Assembly (NCBI GenBank): GCA_963702705.1
Contig: CAVPDR010000002.1
Span: forward strand, 1,116,001-1,180,000
Direction of reading: 5' to 3'
Source of the DNA: VRUE01 sp963702705
GTDB taxonomy: Bacteria; Actinomycetota; Thermoleophilia; Solirubrobacterales; 70-9
Length of the DNA stretch: 64,000 nucleotides
Positions 48,769-57,013 of this stretch are shown here, piece after piece (position 1 is the first letter of the stretch; every line of letters starts with the position of its first letter). The position numbers and the translations under genes were made by a program. Below the pieces are notes generated by a model, which searched no databases, was not told where the DNA came from, and was given only the letters and a program-made list of their open reading frames with translations.

Positions 48769-50592
48769 ATGGATCGACTCGGACAAAGCAGGACTTCTCT
48801 CAGTGCTCGCCTGTCCCTCGCGACCGGCCTGCTGGCGCTGCTTTGCCTGCTGCTGCTCGCCGGGCCGCGTTCCAGCGCGGCGGCCGAAGGTCCGCAGCGG
48901 CCCAGCTTCGTCGTGATCCAGACCGACGACCAGACCCTCGACGAGCTCTACGCGACCTTCGGCCAGCCGAAGCTGCAGGCGATGCCGAACACGCTCAACC
49001 TGATCGCCAAGCGGGGCGAGACCTTCAACAACTACTACGTCTCCTACCCGCTCTGCTGCCCATCGCGGGTCAGCCTGCTGACCGGCCGCTACGCCCACAA
49101 CAACGGCGTCAAGGGCAACATCCAGCCCAACGGCGGCTACTTCGGCTTCTCCTTCCGCGCCGCCTACACCCACAACATCGCGACCTGGCTGCAGGGCGCC
49201 GGCTACCGCACGATCCACGTCGGCAAGTTCCTCAACGGCTACGGCGACGAACCGTATTCGAACGGCACCGAAGTACCGCCGGGCTGGAGCGCCTGGCACA
49301 CGGTACTCAACGCCGACACCAACCACTACTACTACGGCTACAAGCTCAACAACAACGGCGTGATCGAAGGCCCCTACGGCGATTCGGGAACCTGGGAACC
49401 GCGCGAGTACGGCGTCCGCGACGACGTCGGCTGCCCCTATGCCCCGCTCAACGGCCTGCCCTGCTACTACGAGACCGACCAGCTGACCAATTACGCCATC
49501 GGCGAGCTGCAGGGAACGCCGCCCGAACAGCCCTTCTACCTGCAGCTGGACTACACCGCACCGCACGGGGATTTCCGCCACCCGGCCGGCCCTGAGCCGG
49601 CGCCCCGCCACTACGACTGGTTCAACGGCGCACCGTTGCCGCACAACCGCTCGGAAGGCTTCGACGAGGGCAACGTCGCCGACAAGCCGCGCTTCATTCG
49701 CGAAGCGCCGTACCTCGGCCTCAGCGACATCCACACCTACCGCGTCTACTACGACAAGGCGCTGGAGTCGCTGCGCTCGGTCGACGACGGAGTCAAATTG
49801 CTACTCGACACACTGGGGTCGCAGCACCGCCTGCGCAACACCTACATCATCTTCACCTCCGACAACGGCTTTTTTTACGGTGAGCATCGCCTGATCGGCG
49901 GCAAGTTCCTCGCCTACGAGCCGTCCACTCACCTGCCCTTCCTGATCCGCGGCCCGCACATTCGTGCCGGCACCGAATCGAACGAGATCATCGGCAACGT
50001 CGACATCGCACCGACCGTGCTCGAACTGGCCGGAGTCGAACCCGACAAGAGCCTCGACGGGCGCTCGATGACTCCGTTCTTCCAAGACCCGGACCTGACC
50101 ACGCTACGGCCCTACCTCTTCGAGTCCTTCGTCGAGAGCTCCGACGTAACCGAAGCCGGCGCGATTGCCGAACCGGGTGACCAGAGCAGCTCGACAACGC
50201 CTCGGGCGAGGCGCAGCGCCGGCGCCACCGCCTCGATCCTCGCGCCGCCGAAGGACTACGAGGGACTGCGCCTGGGCCCTTACAAGTACATCGCCTGGCC
50301 CGACGGTGAGAAGGAGCTCTACGACCTCGAAAAGGACCCTTACGAGCTCAACAACATCGTCCGCATCCCCAACTACTTCCCGGTGCGCAATTTCCTCCAC
50401 CGCGAACTGCTCAACCGGCTCGAGGACTGCGTCGGCCGAGTCTGCCGCGAAGAAGCCGCGTCAATCCCGCTGACCCGCAAGGAACGCCAGCAGGCGATCC
50501 GCATCCGCGAAAAGGAACGCCGCGAAAAACGCCAGAAACACAAGCCGTCGCAGAAAAAACAGTTGCAGCGGCCGCAGCGGCCGACGGGCTGA
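48769..50592 (+). CDS. Secreted sulfatase (type I, formylglycine-dependent)
   Basis: A 607-residue exported protein (signal peptide 1-39). Sulfatase motifs: FVVIQTDDQTLDEL (metal Asps), the modification site PLCCPSRVSLLTGRYAHNNGV (the second Cys becomes formylglycine in CxPxR), HVGKFLNGYG, GFFYGEHRLIGGK-type metal His, and LYDLEKDPYELNN near the end. The last 60 residues are Lys/Gln/Arg-rich. Substrates would be sulfated polysaccharides or other sulfate esters. It is not next to the sulfate assimilation genes, although they could use the sulfate released. Confidence 0.9.
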   Translation: MDRLGQSRTSLSARLSLATGLLALLCLLLLAGPRSSAAAEGPQRPSFVVIQTDDQTLDELYATFGQPKLQAMPNTLNLIAKRGETFNNYYVSYPLCCPSRVSLLTGRYAHNNGVKGNIQPNGGYFGFSFRAAYTHNIATWLQGAGYRTIHVGKFLNGYGDEPYSNGTEVPPGWSAWHTVLNADTNHYYYGYKLNNNGVIEGPYGDSGTWEPREYGVRDDVGCPYAPLNGLPCYYETDQLTNYAIGELQGTPPEQPFYLQLDYTAPHGDFRHPAGPEPAPRHYDWFNGAPLPHNRSEGFDEGNVADKPRFIREAPYLGLSDIHTYRVYYDKALESLRSVDDGVKLLLDTLGSQHRLRNTYIIFTSDNGFFYGEHRLIGGKFLAYEPSTHLPFLIRGPHIRAGTESNEIIGNVDIAPTVLELAGVEPDKSLDGRSMTPFFQDPDLTTLRPYLFESFVESSDVTEAGAIAEPGDQSSSTTPRARRSAGATASILAPPKDYEGLRLGPYKYIAWPDGEKELYDLEKDPYELNNIVRIPNYFPVRNFLHRELLNRLEDCVGRVCREEAASIPLTRKERQQAIRIREKERREKRQKHKPSQKKQLQRPQRPTG

Positions 50593-50595
50593 GCC

Positions 50596-52359
50596 CTACT
50601 TGATCACGGCGAGGACGTCGCCGCTGGAGACCGAGTCGCCCTCGGCGATCTTCAGCTCCTCGACCTTGCCGGCCCGGTGGGCGACGATCTCGTTCTCCAT
50701 CTTCATCGCCTCGATCACGCAGATCAGGTCACCCTCAGCAACCTCGGCACCCTGCTCAACCGCGACTTTGAAGACGGTGCCCTGCAGCGGAGAGGCCAGC
50801 GACTCGCTCGAGGCGCCGCCGCCGCCGCCGGCCTTGCGCTCGCGCTTGGGGGGTCGCTTGCCTCCCGCGGCGACCGCTGTGCCGCCGGCGATCACCTCGC
50901 CGATCACCTTGACGTCGAAGAGCTTGCCCGAGACCTCGACCTTGTAGTCGCGGCTGATCACCTCGCTGCCGTCCTCGGACGGCTCGGGTGGCTTCGCATC
51001 GGCCGGAGCGGTCGACTTGAGCCAGTCGGTGTCCTCCATCAGGTCGCGGCAGGTCTCGCCCCTCGCCCACTGCTCGGTAGCGAGGATCGCTTCGTGGAAG
51101 GGGATCAGGGTGGTAAGGCCGCCGGAGTCATATTCGGCCAATGCCCGCAACATGCGCCGTGTCGCCTTCTCGCGGTCGACGTCCCAAACGATCAGCTTGG
51201 CCACCATCGGGTCGTACATCGGCGTCACCTCGGAGCCACCCTTAACGCCTGAGTCGACGCGGACGCCAGGACCGGAAGGCTCGCGGTAGGAGTCGCCGAT
51301 CGGGCCCGGGGCGGGGGCAAACTTCTTGTGCGCCGCCTCGGCGTTGATCCGGCACTCGATCGACCAACCGCTCAGCTCGACATCTTTCTGGAGGATCGAA
51401 AGCGGCTCGCCGGCGGCGACCAGGATCTGCTCGCGGACGATGTCGATCCCGGTGACCATCTCGGTCACGCAGTGCTCGACCTGGACGCGGGTGTTCATCT
51501 CGAGGAAGAAGTACTCGTCGCCGACCTGCATGCCCTCGATCGTGCCGGCGCCGCGGTAGCCGACAGCCGCCGCCGCGTCGGTGGCGATCCTGCCGATCCG
51601 CTCCCGCATCTCCTCGTCCACGTGCGGGCCCGGAGCCTCCTCGATCACCTTCTGGTGGCGACGCTGGATCGAGCAGTCGCGCTCTCCGAGGTGGATCACG
51701 TTGCCATGCCCGTCAGCGAGCACCTGGACCTCGACGTGGCGGGGGTCCTCCAGGTAGCGCTCGACGTAGACGCGATCGTCGGAGAAGAACTTCTCGCCTT
51801 CGCGGGCCGATCCCTCAAAGGCCTCCTGAAGGTCGTCGGGGGTCATCGCCACGCGGAAGCCCTTGCCGCCACCGCCCCCCGCTGCCTTGCAGGCGACCGG
51901 GTAGCCGGCTTCATCGGCCTGCTTGCGGGCCTCCTCGAGATCCTTGGCGACCTCGGTCGAGCCGGGGACGATCGGCACCCCGGCCTTCTCCATGATCTCG
52001 CGCGCCTTCGTCTTCGAGCCCATCGCTTCGATCGCCTCCGGCGGCGGCCCGATCCAGGTGATTCCGGCCTCGTCGCAAGCGCGCGCCATCTCGGCGTTCT
52101 CGGCGAGGAAGCCGTAGCCCGGGTGGATCCCCTCGGCGCCCGCTTCCTTCGCGGTCTCGATGATCTTGGGAATGTTCAGGTAGCTCTCGGCCGGGACGGC
52201 GGGCCCGATCAAAAACGCCTCGTCGGCCTCGCGCACATGGGGTGCATCGCGATCGATCTCCGAGTAGACGGCGACCGAGCCGATGCCCATCTCTTTCAGC
52301 GTGCGGGCAACCCGGATCGCGATCTCGCCGCGGTTGGCAATGAGAACCTTCTGGAACAC
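50596..52359 (-). CDS. Acyl-CoA carboxylase alpha subunit (biotin carboxylase plus BCCP)
   Basis: A 587-residue protein. Biotin carboxylase domain: FQKVLIANRGEIAIRVARTLKEMG, HPGYGFLAENAE, KAAGGGGGKGFRV (ATP loop), EVQVLADGHGNVIHLGERDCSIQRRHQKVIEEAPG and FLEMNTRVQVEHCVTEMVTGIDIV. The C-terminal domain carries EAMKMENEI with the biotinylated Lys. It provides carboxybiotin for malonyl- or methylmalonyl-CoA synthesis. The beta carboxyltransferase is not in the window; a possible epsilon subunit is at 59607. The start ATG at 52359 matches the usual N-terminus. Confidence 0.93.
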   Translation of the reverse strand: MFQKVLIANRGEIAIRVARTLKEMGIGSVAVYSEIDRDAPHVREADEAFLIGPAVPAESYLNIPKIIETAKEAGAEGIHPGYGFLAENAEMARACDEAGITWIGPPPEAIEAMGSKTKAREIMEKAGVPIVPGSTEVAKDLEEARKQADEAGYPVACKAAGGGGGKGFRVAMTPDDLQEAFEGSAREGEKFFSDDRVYVERYLEDPRHVEVQVLADGHGNVIHLGERDCSIQRRHQKVIEEAPGPHVDEEMRERIGRIATDAAAAVGYRGAGTIEGMQVGDEYFFLEMNTRVQVEHCVTEMVTGIDIVREQILVAAGEPLSILQKDVELSGWSIECRINAEAAHKKFAPAPGPIGDSYREPSGPGVRVDSGVKGGSEVTPMYDPMVAKLIVWDVDREKATRRMLRALAEYDSGGLTTLIPFHEAILATEQWARGETCRDLMEDTDWLKSTAPADAKPPEPSEDGSEVISRDYKVEVSGKLFDVKVIGEVIAGGTAVAAGGKRPPKRERKAGGGGGASSESLASPLQGTVFKVAVEQGAEVAEGDLICVIEAMKMENEIVAHRAGKVEELKIAEGDSVSSGDVLAVIK

Positions 52360-52516
52360 GGCGGCGCAGTCTAGTCATGAGGGGGGCGGGGTGACGGGGA
52401 TGCCCCTGGGCGGGGTGGCCGAGGTGCATGCACCGTCACGACAGACGATGGCAACCCGTCCCACTCATAGCTGCCAGCTGGGCTGCGCCGCCGTTATGGC
52501 CTCGGCTCGGAGCTTC

Positions 52517-53428
52517 TCAGGGACGTTTGTAGCGGCTGGCGATGTACTCGTCGACCCAGGTTGTGGAGCTGCGCCAGGTACCGTCGGATGCCTTTGCGGC
52601 CTTCAGTCGTCCCCGCACCGCCGCGACGCGCAAAGCGTTTGCCGAAAGCAGGTCGGTTGCAAGCGCCGGTAGCGGTACCAATCGGGCCGGGCCGGCAATC
52701 GCGGGCACGACAAACTTGTAGAGGTTGTCGAGGATCGCCCGCGCCAGGAACTCGCCAAGGGGGCCCGGATCTCCTCCATCGGCACGGCGTAGGGCGTTCA
52801 GGTAGCGCCTGCGATCCCCCTTGTAGATGATTGCCGGGGGATATCCGAGGCGGACGAGCAGAAGGTTGAGGACGAGGCGGCCAGTGCGGCCGTTGCCGTC
52901 GAGAAAGGGGTGGATCCGCTCAAAGCGCGCGTGAAGGACCGCCAAAGCCTCGGCAATCGTCGACTCATCGGCCTTGCGCAGGGCCTGCGCGTCGGCGACC
53001 CAATCTCGTATCCGCACCGGTACCTCCGTCCACTCCGGCGGGTGCATTCCCCCAGGGAAGGGCTCGATGTCGTGCTCGCGAAACGAGCCAGGACGCTCCT
53101 GTGGGCTGGCTTGAGGGTGCGGCGCCACATCCCAGACCGGCGTCATCGCGAGCTCATGGATCTGGCGCACCTCCGCCAGGACGATTGGCTTTCCACTGCC
53201 CCAGTCCCCGGGTCGAATTCCGTGCCCGTAGACCCAATCGGCCGCATCTGCATAGCCGCGCACCTCAAGGTATTCGCTCAACTCCTTGTTACCAACGGCG
53301 CGACCCTCTGAGAGCAATTGCTCCACCTGTTTGAGCACGAGCGTGTTCCCCTCAATCGCGGTCGAGTGGTGGGCCTCCTCCAGCCAGATGCCTCGCCAGA
53401 TGCCTTCCGCCTCCTCCGGTGAAGGCAA
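52517..53428 (-). CDS. Fic-family AMP transferase
   Basis: The 303-residue frame from TTG 53428 has the Fic core HARFERIHPFLDGNGRTGRLVLNLLL (HPFxxGNGR), and STAIEGN near the start is the inhibitory (S/T)xxxE(G/N) helix that puts it in class II. DWVADAQALRKADESTIAEALAVLHARFERIHPF is typical. The same frame stays open upstream to about 53539 and encodes family-like sequence (KKPPARRGRPPRADVYRRLQVQI), so the true protein is probably about 340 residues, but no ATG, GTG or TTG is found there. Fic enzymes AMPylate target proteins and can act as toxins or stress regulators. Confidence 0.82.
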   Translation of the reverse strand: MPSPEEAEGIWRGIWLEEAHHSTAIEGNTLVLKQVEQLLSEGRAVGNKELSEYLEVRGYADAADWVYGHGIRPGDWGSGKPIVLAEVRQIHELAMTPVWDVAPHPQASPQERPGSFREHDIEPFPGGMHPPEWTEVPVRIRDWVADAQALRKADESTIAEALAVLHARFERIHPFLDGNGRTGRLVLNLLLVRLGYPPAIIYKGDRRRYLNALRRADGGDPGPLGEFLARAILDNLYKFVVPAIAGPARLVPLPALATDLLSANALRVAAVRGRLKAAKASDGTWRSSTTWVDEYIASRYKRP

Positions 53429-53522
53429 CCCCCCCAGCTTCTCCCGCAGCTCGCTGATCTGAACCTGCAGCCGCCTGTAGACGTCAGCGCGGGGAGGCCT
53501 TCCTCGCCGCGCTGGAGGTTTT

Positions 53523-53600
53523 TTGTTCGGCTGAACTATATTTTAATTGTACCGAACAAATTCAAAGTTGTTCGGCTGAGCGAAAACTAATTGTTCCGAA
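53523..53600. promoter_or_regulatory. Repeated TTGTTCGG operator-like sites between Fic and PHP genes
   Basis: In this unusually AT-rich gap TTGTTCGG occurs at 53523-53530 and 53568-53575, its complement CCGAACAA at 53552-53559, and a variant TTGTTCCGAA at 53591-53600. Copies alternate in orientation, as operator half-sites do. They lie between the divergent Fic and PHP genes and probably control one or both. Confidence 0.5.
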
Positions 53601-53639
53601 TACATTTTCGGGAGGCCTGGTAGCTAGGGTGCCGCCTTC

Positions 53640-54449
53640 ATGCTGATCGAGCTTCAGTCGCATTCGACGGTCTCCGACGGGCAGCTTGCACCCGGGGAAG
53701 TCGTCGCGCAGGCTTGGGAAGCGGGCGTCACGACGCTCGCTTTGACCGACCATGACGCGATCGCGGGAGTACCTGAGGCAGAAGAGGCGGCGCAGGGACT
53801 TGGGGTCGAGCTGGTGCCGGCGATCGAGATGTCCTGCGTGCACGAGTACGCCGAAGACCTGCATATCTGCGGCTACTGGGTTGACCTGGGGCAGATCGCG
53901 CCGGCCTGTGAGCAAGCCCAGCAGGCGAGGGTCGACCGCGCTGAGGCGATCGTCAAACGACTGCAGGGCTGGGGCTTCGAAATCAAGCTCGAGGACGCGA
54001 TCAAAGAGGCCGGTGACGCCCTCTCGATCGGCCGCCCCCACATCGCCCGTGCCGCCGGCGCAAGCGGCGACCTCGGCCCCTTCTTCGAGGAGTACCTCGT
54101 CCCCGGCGCCAAGGCCTTCGTCCCGCGCGAGTGGCCGACGGCAGAGCAGGCGATAGCCCTAATCCGCGAAGCAGGCGGCGCAGCCGTAATCGCCCACCCC
54201 TACTGGGACATCAAAGACCCAACAGAGGTAGAGGACCTGATCCGCTCCCTCGGCGCCGACGGCATAGAGACCTTCTACCCAAGCCACAGCAGGGAGCAGA
54301 CCGAACACCTGCTGAAGCTCTGCAACGAGCTGAACCTGGTCCCCACCGCCTCATCGGACTACCACGGCCCAACCCACAAGACCTTCTCAAAGTTCGGCGA
54401 CTACAACACCTACGGCCTAGCCGAACCCCAAGTCCCCCCAAAGCCCTAA
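53640..54449 (+). CDS. PHP-domain phosphoesterase (YciV/RNase AM-like)
   Basis: A 269-residue PHP protein with metal ligands in LQSHSTVSDGQL, LTDHDAIAG, AIEMSC, AHPYWD and SSDYHGPTHK. This is the arrangement of the YciV/TrpH family, which removes 5'-phosphates or hydrolyses 3',5'-bisphosphates and small RNA. The start ATG at 53640 follows the AT-rich regulatory gap. The gene runs up to a large hairpin at 54518 on its 3' side. Confidence 0.85.
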   Translation: MLIELQSHSTVSDGQLAPGEVVAQAWEAGVTTLALTDHDAIAGVPEAEEAAQGLGVELVPAIEMSCVHEYAEDLHICGYWVDLGQIAPACEQAQQARVDRAEAIVKRLQGWGFEIKLEDAIKEAGDALSIGRPHIARAAGASGDLGPFFEEYLVPGAKAFVPREWPTAEQAIALIREAGGAAVIAHPYWDIKDPTEVEDLIRSLGADGIETFYPSHSREQTEHLLKLCNELNLVPTASSDYHGPTHKTFSKFGDYNTYGLAEPQVPPKP

Positions 54450-54517
54450 CAAGCTCGAGCTAAGAACCTCGAGCCGCGGGATCCTCCCCGCGGTTGGCGC
54501 CCGGGTAGTCCCTGAGC

Positions 54518-54596
54518 GGGAGGGGCGGCAACCCCTCCCCAAACACTCAAGAGCGGCTCCCGCCGCTCGTTTGGGGAGGGGTTGCCGCCCCTCCCC
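54518..54596. repeat. Large palindrome, family B copy 1
   Basis: Arms of 27 bp (54518-54544 and 54569/70-54596; the left arm opens gggaggggcggcaacccc) flank an actcaa spacer and an inner gagcggc/gccgctc stem around TCCC (54551-54568). The inner part recurs at 59347-59370. It sits between the convergent PHP and cysC genes and could be a bidirectional terminator. Confidence 0.8.
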
Positions 54597-54609
54597 AACT
54601 CATCGAGTT

Positions 54610-55164
54610 CTAAGCAGTAACCGCAGCGGCCGGAATCAAATCCCGCGACTCAAGGAACTCGAGCAGCTTCTGCGCCGACTCCTCAGGCGTCTCGTTCTCG
54701 GTGTCGCAGACCCAGGCCGGATTCTCAGGAATCTCGTAGGGGTCCGAGACGCCGGTGAATTCCTTGATCTCGCCGGAGAAGGCCTTCGCGTAGAGGCCCT
54801 TGACGTCGCGCTCGGCGCAGGTGTCGACAGAGGCCTTGACGTAGACCTCGATGAAGCGGTCGCCCATCAGCTCGTGCGCCTCGTCGCGGATCTCGGCGTA
54901 GGGGGAGATCGCCGCGGTGATCACCGGCACGCCGTTGCGGCTGAGCAGGTCGGCGACGAAGGCGATGCGGCGGATGTTGATGTCGCGGTCCTCCTTGGAG
55001 AAGCCGAGCCCCTTGGAGAGGTTTTCGCGGACGATGTCGCCATCGAGGATCTCCAGCTTGGAGCCGCGCGCGCGCAGCTCGGTCTCGAGCAGTCCGGAAA
55101 TCGTTGTCTTGCCGGCACCGGAGAGTCCGGTGAACCAGAGGGTGAAGCCCTTCTCGCCAGCCAT
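54610..55164 (-). CDS. cysC: Adenylylsulfate kinase
   Basis: A 184-residue APS kinase: P-loop FTGLSGAGKTTIS, LDGDIVRENLSKGLGFSKEDRDINIRR (substrate loop), FVADLLSRNGVPVITAAISPYAEIRDEAHELMG and YVKASVDTCAERDVKGLYAKA. It makes PAPS from APS and ATP. The start lies 6 bp after sat. The reducing enzyme encoded two genes upstream looks like an APS reductase, so PAPS from CysC may feed sulfation rather than cysteine. Confidence 0.93.
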   Translation of the reverse strand: MAGEKGFTLWFTGLSGAGKTTISGLLETELRARGSKLEILDGDIVRENLSKGLGFSKEDRDINIRRIAFVADLLSRNGVPVITAAISPYAEIRDEAHELMGDRFIEVYVKASVDTCAERDVKGLYAKAFSGEIKEFTGVSDPYEIPENPAWVCDTENETPEESAQKLLEFLESRDLIPAAAVTA

Positions 55165-55170
55165 GCTCGT

Positions 55171-56247
55171 TCAGTCCTCCTTGTAAGCGTCGATAAGGAT
55201 GTCGGCGACCTCGTCACGCGAGAACTCGTGCGGCGGCCTTTCGCCGTTGCCGAGCATCTCGCGGACCTTGGTTCCGGAGAGGAAGAGGCGCGCGTCTTGG
55301 TCATGCGGGCAGGTCTTGTTCGAAGCCAGCCCCTCGCACTCGTTGCACCAGAAGGTGTGCTCGAACATCAGCGGCTCGATCCCGAGCTCGTCGATGTCGA
55401 TCGTGTCGAAGATCTTCTGCGCGTCGTAGGTGCCGTAGTAGTCACCGGCACCCGCGTGGTCGCGACCGACAATGAAGTGCGTGGCGCCGTAGTTGCGGCG
55501 GACGATCGCGTGCAGCACCGCCTCGCGCGGGCCGGCGTAGTGCATCTTCGCCGGCTTGACGCCGAGCACTACCCGGTCCTGCGGGTAGTAGTTCTCCATC
55601 AGCACCTCGTAACAGCGCATCCGCACGTCGGCGGGGATGTCGCCGGCCTTGGTCTTGCCGATCAGCGGGTGGATGAAGAGGCCGTCGCAGGTCTCCAGCG
55701 CCGCCTTGGTCAGGTACTCGTGGGCGCGGTGGATCGGGTTGCGGGTCTGGAAGGCGACGATCTTCTTCCAGCCGCGCGCCTCGAAGTCGGCCTTGTGCTC
55801 GGCCGCCGTCTTGTAGCGGCGCATGAAGGCGTCCTCGTGATCCGGCAGGGCGTCGACCTCGAGCGGGCCGGCGATGCAGCGGCTGCCCTCGGCGTAAATC
55901 GCGGCGACGCCAGGATGCTCCCCATCGGTCGTGCCGTAGACCAGCTCGGCCTCGCGCTTGGCGTCGCGCTCCCAGATCTCCTCGACCTTGATCCGGCCCA
56001 GCGGCTTGCCTTCGTCGCTGGAGAGGGCGACGACATCGCCGACCTCGCACTCGAGGTCGGTCGCCAGGGTGATCGGGATCGGCCAGTAATCACCGCCGGT
56101 GGTGCGCATCTCAGTACAGACGCGCTCCCAGTCGGCGGAGCTCTGGAAGCCGGTCAGCGGCGCGAAGCCGCCGTTGCCGATCATCTCGAAGTCGGCGGTA
56201 TGGCGCTCGTCAAGTGTCAGGGAAAGCTCAGTCATCGTCTCGCTCAT
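55171..56247 (-). CDS. sat: Sulfate adenylyltransferase (ATP sulfurylase), Sat type
   Basis: A 358-residue enzyme: FAPLTGFQSSADWERVC, the HxxH nucleotide motif in FQTRNPIHRAHEYLTK, GRDHAGAGDYYGTYDAQKIF, and the zinc site in FWCNECEGLASNKTCPHD. It is the homooligomeric dissimilatory/fungal-like Sat rather than the CysDN type. It activates sulfate to APS. The gap to cysH (67 bp) may hold a promoter. Start ATG 56247; Met5 (MTELSL) is an alternative. Confidence 0.93.
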   Translation of the reverse strand: MSETMTELSLTLDERHTADFEMIGNGGFAPLTGFQSSADWERVCTEMRTTGGDYWPIPITLATDLECEVGDVVALSSDEGKPLGRIKVEEIWERDAKREAELVYGTTDGEHPGVAAIYAEGSRCIAGPLEVDALPDHEDAFMRRYKTAAEHKADFEARGWKKIVAFQTRNPIHRAHEYLTKAALETCDGLFIHPLIGKTKAGDIPADVRMRCYEVLMENYYPQDRVVLGVKPAKMHYAGPREAVLHAIVRRNYGATHFIVGRDHAGAGDYYGTYDAQKIFDTIDIDELGIEPLMFEHTFWCNECEGLASNKTCPHDQDARLFLSGTKVREMLGNGERPPHEFSRDEVADILIDAYKED

Positions 56248-56314
56248 GCGTTGGATCTCACCAATCGGTTGGGGAAGGGATACGAAGGGGGTCTATCTCA
56301 GGCGCTGGGCGCCG

Positions 56315-57013
56315 CTAGTTGATCCCGCACTCGGTCTTTTCGAGACCCGCCCAGCGGCCATCGCGGGACGAACCGCCGACACCGACCGGCTTGGTGCAGT
56401 GCGTGCAACCGATCGAGGGGTAGCCCTGATCGTGGAGCGGGTTGTACGGGAGGTCGTGCTCATGGATGTAGTTCCAGACATCGCGTTCGGTCCAGTCCGC
56501 GAGCGGGTTGAGCTTCCACAGCTCAAAGCGCTTGTCCCAGCCGAACTTCGGAGTCTTGGCGCGGCTGGCTGAGTCCTCACGGCGGACGCCGGCGAGCCAG
56601 CAGTCTACGGAAGAAAGCGCCCTGCGCATCGGCTCGACCTTGCGCAATCCGCAGCAGGCGTCGGGGTCGCGGTTCCAGAGCTCGTCGCCGTGCTTCGCCG
56701 CCTGCTCCTCGAGCGTCAGGTTGTGGTACCGATCGAACTCGATCCCCAGCGACTCGCCAAGACGGTCGCGCGTCTCGTACGTCTCGGGGAAGAGCACGTC
56801 GGTGTCGAGGTAGAAGAAGCGCGCGTTGGGGTTGATTTTGCTCGCCAGGTGCGCGGTCACCGAGCTCGTTTTCTGAAACGAGCAGGCGATGTAGTGGCTC
56901 TCGCCGAAGGTCTCGAACATCCACTCGATCGTCTGCTCGGCGGAGCGGTCCTCGAGCGCGGAGGCGATCGCCTCCGGATCGGAGATGGCAGCGGGGGCGG
57001 CGACTGGATTCAT
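56315..57013 (-). CDS. cysH: Assimilatory APS/PAPS reductase (likely APS-type)
   Basis: A 232-residue protein from ATG 57013, which overlaps the sulfite reductase stop as ATGA. Substrate-loop motifs are CSFQKTSSVTAHLASKINPNARFFYLDTDVLFPETYETR and WLAGVRREDSASRAKTPKFGW; the catalytic end is KTECGIN. Four cysteines, CC in DPDACCGLRK and CTHC in PSIGCTHCTKP, are the 4Fe-4S ligands that mark APS reductases and are absent from E. coli-type PAPS reductases. It reduces activated sulfate to sulfite with thioredoxin. Confidence 0.92.
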   Translation of the reverse strand: MNPVAAPAAISDPEAIASALEDRSAEQTIEWMFETFGESHYIACSFQKTSSVTAHLASKINPNARFFYLDTDVLFPETYETRDRLGESLGIEFDRYHNLTLEEQAAKHGDELWNRDPDACCGLRKVEPMRRALSSVDCWLAGVRREDSASRAKTPKFGWDKRFELWKLNPLADWTERDVWNYIHEHDLPYNPLHDQGYPSIGCTHCTKPVGVGGSSRDGRWAGLEKTECGIN

